A program made the position numbers and the translations under genes. Source: Lycocorax pyrrhopterus obiensis (taxonomy: Eukaryota; Chordata; Aves; Passeriformes; Paradisaeidae). Taken from it: a DNA stretch of 64,000 nt. Where the stretch lies: contig JACSVZ010000037.1 in the NCBI GenBank assembly GCA_014706295.1, positions 5,046,001-5,110,000 on the forward strand. Reading direction: 5' to 3'. The notes beneath the pieces were generated by a model. It made no database searches and was not told the DNA's origin. It saw only the letters and a program-made list of their open reading frames with translations. Below, in pieces: positions 58,050 to 64,000 of the stretch; position 1 is the stretch's first letter; the number at the start of each line of letters is the position of its first letter.

Positions 58050-61000
58050 AGAGCAATTTCCACTAGCAAAGACTGAAGGGACTATTTTCCCTTTCTGGCT
58101 TCAACTTAACAAACGTACAGGCTGATAAATCCTCTTGTGAAAATCCTACAGGGTGAAGCAAGCTACAGATCAAAGGGAAGGAACATTTGTCCTCTAGTAT
58201 GCTACGAATACCAGCAGAACCTCCTCACCTTCATAAAATGATCCTTCATAAAAGCTCATGTCCCACCCTCCCACTCTCAGTTCCCAGATCCAGACTTCTG
58301 ACTTTGTCACACATTTCTGCCACCCAGATCTGACAGCGTAATCTGGCTCTATTGGCATTAAAAGTTCGATTTCCTTGTGAAAAACACATCTGAGAGCAGC
58401 AGGAAACAAGGAAGCAGAGAGAATAGTACTGGATCCCAGGCTGGCTGGTATGTGGAGCTACAGGTCCTTTGTGAGTTTGGGGGGAAACTCCACCCAACTC
58501 CATGTCCTAGCTCCACCTGGGAATGCCATGCAGAGAGCAGCCACCTCAGTGCGCTCTCAGGATACTCAGAGCTGGGCAGACTTTGCTTGTCTCTGCTTTG
58601 GTCTGGTTCCAGGTAGTTCTTCTTCCTGCTCCCACATCACAAACATGCTGTACCTGAGACACCTATGGAAATACAAAGATCACTGCACTGCTGTGTGTGA
58701 GTGCAGAGCTTGTTCCAAGCAGCAGACACTCAGCACACCCAAGGACCTGCTTCCACGTGGTCTCCATGCGATGCACTCAGTCCTGGGAGAAGGTGAAAGC
58801 AGGTCCTTGATAACCCCAGCTTAGTCTTTCTCCTTCTGCGTGCTGGAGCCATTACTATAAACATCTCAGGAATGGTCCCAGGCCCAGTCCCAAAGTCCTT
58901 GCTCTAATTCAGGTATCAGGGAAGGTGCTAAAGTTGAATTTATACAAAACTTGACCGAAGGAATCAGGGAATAGCCTTTGGATGTAAAAGGACTGGGCCA
59001 TTTATATTGACAAAGTCAGCAGGGTATTTAAAGTGGGATGTGTGTCTGATGTCTTTATATGTCCCTTGGCTCTACTGCACATGGCAGCCACAGAGTAGAG
59101 GAGTAGCTAAGCACTTGCTTAACCAGAAGTACTGGAAAGGTCCCAAGTGATATCAGAGTTTTGAGTAACTGTTGAACCATCTGCTTTCGGGGGTGTATCT
59201 CACATTCTTAAGATCTGAATCATGATTCACAAACCCAGATAATCCCTTCAGTGTATTTAGGGGAAAACTATGAATTTTGGTTCTATGCAAACTACACCTA
59301 TTCTCTGTTATTAAACTGTTTCTCTCTGGGACCATTATGAAGTAATCTGAGTGTCCACAATTGATTCACGTACTTGAAAAAGTAGGTAGAAATGTCATAG
59401 AAATGTGTAGAAAAAGCTCGGAGATTGCCAGTACCCTAACGGTATGTACAGATTATCTCAAGTGGCGGAATTATTACAGCTCGTTGTTCCCCTCTCCCCA
59501 GCTGAGACACAGGACCTGGCCATACTCCTGAGCATTTGAAATGGCAAAGTAAAATACGTTTGTCTGAACCAACATAAATACCAGCATGGTTCAACCAGGC
59601 AAATTTTACTCTGGAACAGCACTGATAATTACTGTAGCAACTTTGCTGGTTACCTATTAAACTAAGGTTTGACTTGAATCATACCCTTGTACCAATAAAT
59701 TTGGTTTGGTGCTATTGGAGACATACTGCTTTTCCGTGGACTGAAATAGTTTATTGGTTTCAATGGCTTATATGATAAACCAGGTTATATAATAGCGCAT
59801 AGCAAACTGTGCCCAGCAGACATATAGCCAGATTTTAATATCCTAACTTTAGTTGAAGAGCCCTAAATGTTAAACCTCAGTCTCCCTAAGACTTAAAGCA
59901 CACTAAGTCAATGAATGTGCAAGCCAGAGGAAACTGGGGTAAGTTCCTGTAGGTGGATGGAAATCTAGTGCAAACTTTGCCTCTGTTATTAAAATTTAAC
60001 TCTACGATAATCAACACTTAGGGCAAGCATCTCAAAACTGACTCTGTAATTTCAGGGGCTCAGTGGGAACAATGGTCAGGAATCCCTGTAGGCACTTTCA
60101 TAAAAACACCCCTATGAGTGTAGCTAAAATGGAGAAAACAATTCAGGTGAAAAATTAAAAGGAAAACTCTAGAAAGCTTCGGTGAGACGCAGCTGCTAAT
60201 CAGTTCAGAAGGGTGGGGACGATAATTTATTGCTATGAAGTGGACTTATGTTCCCTTACCTGTGAATGTTATCATCTTTGATAAGCCACATGCATGCATA
60301 TTTTATATTTCTATGTTAAAAAGCAAAGTACAATCTTATAATGAAAAAAAAGCCGAGTAAGTACAAGGCCAGGTTGCCCATGGAGGCAGGTGTGTGTGTT
60401 CCTGAAACGCTCCTTCCTCCCTGCCCAAAGAGCCTGCCTTTATAGCATGGTCACGAGATGGAGTTACTGTAAACATGGCCTTCTAAAGTCACCAAAAAAG
60501 TTCAGCACCTCTTGCAGGAAGGATCAGTTTACCCCATCTAATTTTTCTGTCTGACTAAGACATTAAGTCAGATATCGTTTCCTGCTCACAGCCCATTTAT
60601 CCATTAAACCAAGCTTTCTCCCTGTCCTCTCCTGGATTACTTCTTGAATCTTTCTGTCCCCTTTCTGTTCCCTGTGTTTCCAATGTGCTCACTGTTTTTC
60701 CCAAAAACCATTTCCCCTGAGCTTTTTCCAATATGAAGCTGAACACTTTCATAGGTATCTGCAATTCTCTTCGGCCCAAATCCTGAGAGACCCATTCTGT
60801 TTATATTCCAGAAAATGCCTGTCATAGCCACTAGGCACACTGAGCTTCTAGCACATCTTGGGATACGACCAGCAGAAAAAGCTCAGCTATCCCGTGTGCA
60901 GGGAGGAGAGGAAATCAGTGGCCAGATTCCAGAGATAGGGGTAAGCTCACTGTCCTTTGCAGGGAGCACACAAAACCTCCACCACCACCAGTGAGGAGCG

Positions 61001-61960
61001 AGAGTGCTCCGTGGAATGCGTGAGTTGTCCATCCCTGGGCGAAGCAGCGCTAAATACTATTTCCGTCTATACTCCTGTGCTCGTACAGCACTGAACAACT
61101 TCTGGGCACAGGATGGCTGTTGCTGCTACCAGAGAGACAATAACCAAAACACTTAGGAAAGGCAAGGAAAAGGATGCTAATTTTAAAAGAGCATAGGTTG
61201 TCTCTGTGGTGAGAGAACAGTATCATCAAGTGCCTGCAGCATGTACCGGTCTGCTGGGATGCCTGGTGGGAATCAGGCTAGTAGTGCCTCTGTGGGAAGC
61301 AGAGAAAACTGTGTGTGCTGCCCACACATCCACACTGCCCACAGAGGGCAACAGTGCCCAAAATATTTCAAGATGGGCAAAATTTAATCAACCCTAGCCC
61401 CCAACAAGGGCTGGCTCTGATCCAGACACCTGTCCACTCGCCAAGTCTGAGTTCAGTTTATTCTCAACAGGCTAACTCGGGGAGGCTTCCTTCAGGAAAT
61501 CTACCACTGACTTCGTCTGGATTTCCCAGCTTCCATAGCCCAGACCTTCACAGCTTGCAGTGGACTGTGGTGGGTGTCTGCTTCTCTCTCACTGTGTCAT
61601 GAGCCTGAAGGAGAGGGTGTCCTATTAGCTCATATGCTGTGAGTTTGCAGCCCCTTGGATGATCCTGACTGGAATTTCACTAGTCCCAGTAAAGCTCCCT
61701 GCAGACAGAAAGGGGAAATAGCTCTGTGCTCTGTTCCCCTCCTGCACCCAAACATGGTATCTGCATCCAGGGAACAATGACTTAAAAAGGACTTCAAAAA
61801 CAGGCATTATTTGTCATCTGGAAGAGCTATAAAAAGAAACACTTCTCAAGTAGTGAGTGTGAATACCATTACTTTACAGATTCAAGGGAAAAAAAAAGCA
61901 GATAACCTTGGGGAGACCTGACCTTCAAACAGGTTCAAATGACTTTACCATGCTTTCCGT
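58050..61960. other. Noncoding stretch, no gene recognised
   Basis: I see no gene, RNA or recognisable mobile element. Open frames are short and inconsistent between strands. Confidence 0.5.
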
Positions 61961-61968
61961 TCCTCTCT

Positions 61969-62205
61969 CCCACACAAGCACAAAATTACATACATGTACA
62001 CATTCCCACACGTATATACTCCCACATAAACAGAAGTTTGTGGACATGCATATGTCCTCTCTTACAAACACATATACACACACAAAAAAAACCCCTCCTG
62101 TACATGCTCTTATGTACAGGCACTTGCCCCCATTCACATTTTTACACATTTTTCTGCACTGCAATGGCACTCTCATTTGTGCACACACACACGCGAAGCA
62201 TAAAA
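61969..62205. repeat. CA-rich degenerate tandem tract
   Basis: CACA and ACATAC words recur over about 240 bases (ACATACATGTACACATTCCC, ACACGTATATACTCCCACAT, ACACATATACACACACAA, GCACACACACACGCG). It looks like a decayed CA microsatellite or small minisatellite with irregular units. The overlapping open frames on both strands reflect this bias. Confidence 0.7.
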
Positions 62206-62370
62206 TGCAAACACAGTATGATAACTGCAGAAGACGGATCAGACCTCTCAATGCTATCAGTGTTGGGATTTATTTTGGAAAGGAATTCCAGTATTTGTTC
62301 CAGACCCACAGTGTTTAGATCATCAGAATATAACCATATGAAGTTACATCGTTAAAAAATCAGACTACCT

Positions 62371-62419
62371 AAAAAAAAAAAAAAAAAAAAACAAAGAAAA
62401 GAAAAAAGAAAAAAAAAAA
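62371..62419 (+). repeat. Poly(A)-rich tract, possible retroposon tail
   Basis: About 21 A residues are followed by an A-rich stretch with single C or G interruptions, 49 bases in all. This could be the 3' tail of a plus-strand retrocopy whose body lies to the left, but I recognise no source sequence and no polyadenylation signal just before it. Confidence 0.8.
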
Positions 62420-63250
62420 GCCCTGACTTTTGCAGTTTCCCGTCCCTTCAAATCCTGCTTTCTAGGCAGTCTGGATCAGCAGAGATCCTAACAATGCTTC
62501 CAGAACGAGGTGCATGCCTGTCTGAGGAGATTCACTAACTGTGCACAGATTCCCATCCAGAGCAAGACTTTGCAGGGTGTTGATACTGCTATCAAGCCCA
62601 TTATCTGAGACTGGGGCGCATTGCGTGGCTGTTCTTTCAGGTACTCCTGGTTTTGTGACCAGCCACATTTATGCGCTTTGCATGCACTGCGGGTACGATC
62701 CTCCATCAGCTACGCCACACATCCAGCTTGTGACCATGCAAAATCCCAAAGCCAAGGAGGAGATTCAGAACAACTCACTTAAATTCTCAAAGCTGGGATA
62801 TGGCTACCCACGGTGTCCTTTTTTTGCCAGAACCAACTGAAACCAACATTCTTCCCGACGACTTTCAACATCAGCTTGAACATTCTGCTGAGGTGGAAGC
62901 TGCTTATGTCCCTGGCAAGGCTGACAATGATGCTGTCTGCTCTTCTACTTCCTTCTGTGCATGTACCTCAAAGTTCAGTGCACAAAATCAGTGACCTTAT
63001 TCCCTGGTATGTTTGGCACCATGACTATACAGTGATTTCAGCTTGAGGTACAGGCGTTCAGCAGCTCAAACATCCAGATTCCACCAGCTCACCTCACACA
63101 GAGATAGGCAGTGGTAACTTCCTATCATGGCCTCTTATCTCAGACAAAGTCACTGTACTGAGGCACATGGATGTGTTTTATGTTTTGAGAACAAAATCTT
63201 ACATGAAGCACAGTATTATTTCACATGTATATTAACAGAGAAAAAGAATG
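62420..63250. other. Noncoding stretch, no gene recognised
   Basis: I see no gene or repeat. Confidence 0.5.
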
Positions 63251-63254
63251 CAAA

Positions 63255-63365
63255 AATGTTTTCTTTTGGACCATGCAGTAAATCAGTGGCACAGCGGGAT
63301 GAGGAAATCAGAAATCCTGTTTCCTAGATCCTGCTGTAATCATTAGATTATATACAATGTCCCTC
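63255..63365 (-). mobile_element. MIR/CORE-SINE-type fragment (reverse orientation)
   Basis: AGTAAATCAGTGGCACAGCGGGATGAGGAAATCAGAAATCCTG, then CTGTAATCATTAGATTATATACAATGTCCCTCCC matches the reversed MIR order in sauropsids ('agtcagtggcagagctggga...agaacccaggagtcctg ... ctctaaccactagaccac.ctccctccc'). Well ordered but diverged. Confidence 0.6.
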
Positions 63366-63369
63366 CCGG

Positions 63370-64000
63370 CTAGGGAAAGCATCTTTCCATAGAGGGGGAG
63401 TTTGGTGGAAGGTAGGGTTCTAGCTGGCTTTGCATTTGCTTGTAGTGCAGAAGCAGGTATGCCACTGTGTATCTGATCTGGAACTTGCTCAGCTTAATTC
63501 CAAAAAACTGGATAACACCCATGCTGAACTCTTGATTTCTGTGGTTTAATTCTGATTTGCATCCTCTGGGAAAATGCAATGAAATCAATACATTTACTCT
63601 ATATTTTACCTATTGCCACAAGGCCCAAAATTCAGTACTTTGTGAATTTTGGTGGCGTTTAGCAAAAATTTCCTGTCAGCTAGTAAAAATAGCCTCATTT
63701 GGGCAAAAGAAATCTATGAAAGAAATTTAGTGTATGGCCACAGTTCTCAAATTGCAACAAGGAGGAGAAGCATTGAGGTTGATGTCCTGCTAGGATCCCC
63801 TCTGAGGTGGGAGTAAGTCTGGGCAGTACAGCGCTGGCTTACCGCAACTCATGTGTCTGCTCAAGGTTTGTCTGCAGAGTGGCAAAAGTAAAAGGTGACC
63901 ATGAGAGTTCCTGGCTGCCTCTCTACCTGCAGTCACTGTTGTCTGGGAGAGACCATACTGGAATTTGAAAGGTGTGAGGTGCCATTGCAAAGCTGCTTTC
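63370..64000. other. Noncoding stretch with a short hairpin
   Basis: I see no gene. A 10-base perfect inverted repeat (CCAAAATTCA ... TGAATTTTGG, 63,625-63,652, 8-base loop) is the only structured feature. Confidence 0.5.
63625..63652. repeat. Short perfect hairpin
   Basis: Ten-base arms CCAAAATTCA and TGAATTTTGG are exact reverse complements around an 8-base loop (GTACTTTG). Mostly A/T pairs, so any RNA hairpin would be weak. It could be the core of an old palindromic repeat. Confidence 0.85.

Noticed and set aside
1..64000. tRNA, rRNA, known microRNA, CRISPR array or bacterial gene content
   Set aside because: I looked for conserved tRNA boxes, familiar microRNA seeds and regularly spaced direct repeats and found none. 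The sequence has eukaryotic noncoding character throughout.

Overview
The window looks like noncoding DNA from an amniote nuclear genome, most probably a bird or another sauropsid. The reasons are moderate GC with one sharp CpG island, no operons or closely packed reading frames, and low repeat density. What repeats I can see are old: MIR/CORE-SINE-type fragments (including one with the 'agctctttggggcag ... ttgcacaatg ... AAT-rich tail' arrangement I remember from sauropsid genomes) and the palindromic 'gggcctgatcc ... ggatcaagccc' type. I see no Alu, no L1 and no recent CR1 3' end. The species is an inference.

The main functional landmark is a CpG island of about 1.8 kb (45,710-47,550). Two near-consensus splice donors on the minus strand (exon ends at 47,120 and 46,741) suggest alternative first exons of a gene transcribed leftward, with the rest of the window to the left (1-46,700) being upstream-intronic or intergenic relative to it. 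I could not identify the gene: the only short reading frame joined to a donor (29 codons, 47,206 to 47,120) matches no protein I know. A lower-GC pocket at 47,120-47,285 carries a perfect NRF1-type palindrome. A smaller CpG-rich patch lies at 40,785-40,990.

Left of the island, 1-24,480 is mixed-composition DNA with sparse old SINE pieces and simple repeats. 24,480-28,750 is AT-rich. 28,750-45,700 is again mixed, with several homeodomain/SOX/TCF-like motif clusters that read like conserved enhancers (unproven without alignment). Right of the island, 47,600-64,000 contains a well-recognisable sauropsid-type MIR fragment (48,445-48,645), other SINE remnants, a palindromic repeat (56,198-56,264), CA-rich and poly(A) tracts, and the most unusual item in the window. 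That item is a decayed retrotransposon pol fossil at about 49,880-50,350 on the minus strand, with a recognisable RNase H motif and, immediately upstream on the same strand, an integrase-like motif. This is the reverse of the usual Ty3/gypsy order.

No rRNA, tRNA, known microRNA, CRISPR array or complete protein-coding gene could be supported. The long open frames in the CpG island are best explained by a lack of AT-rich stop codons.
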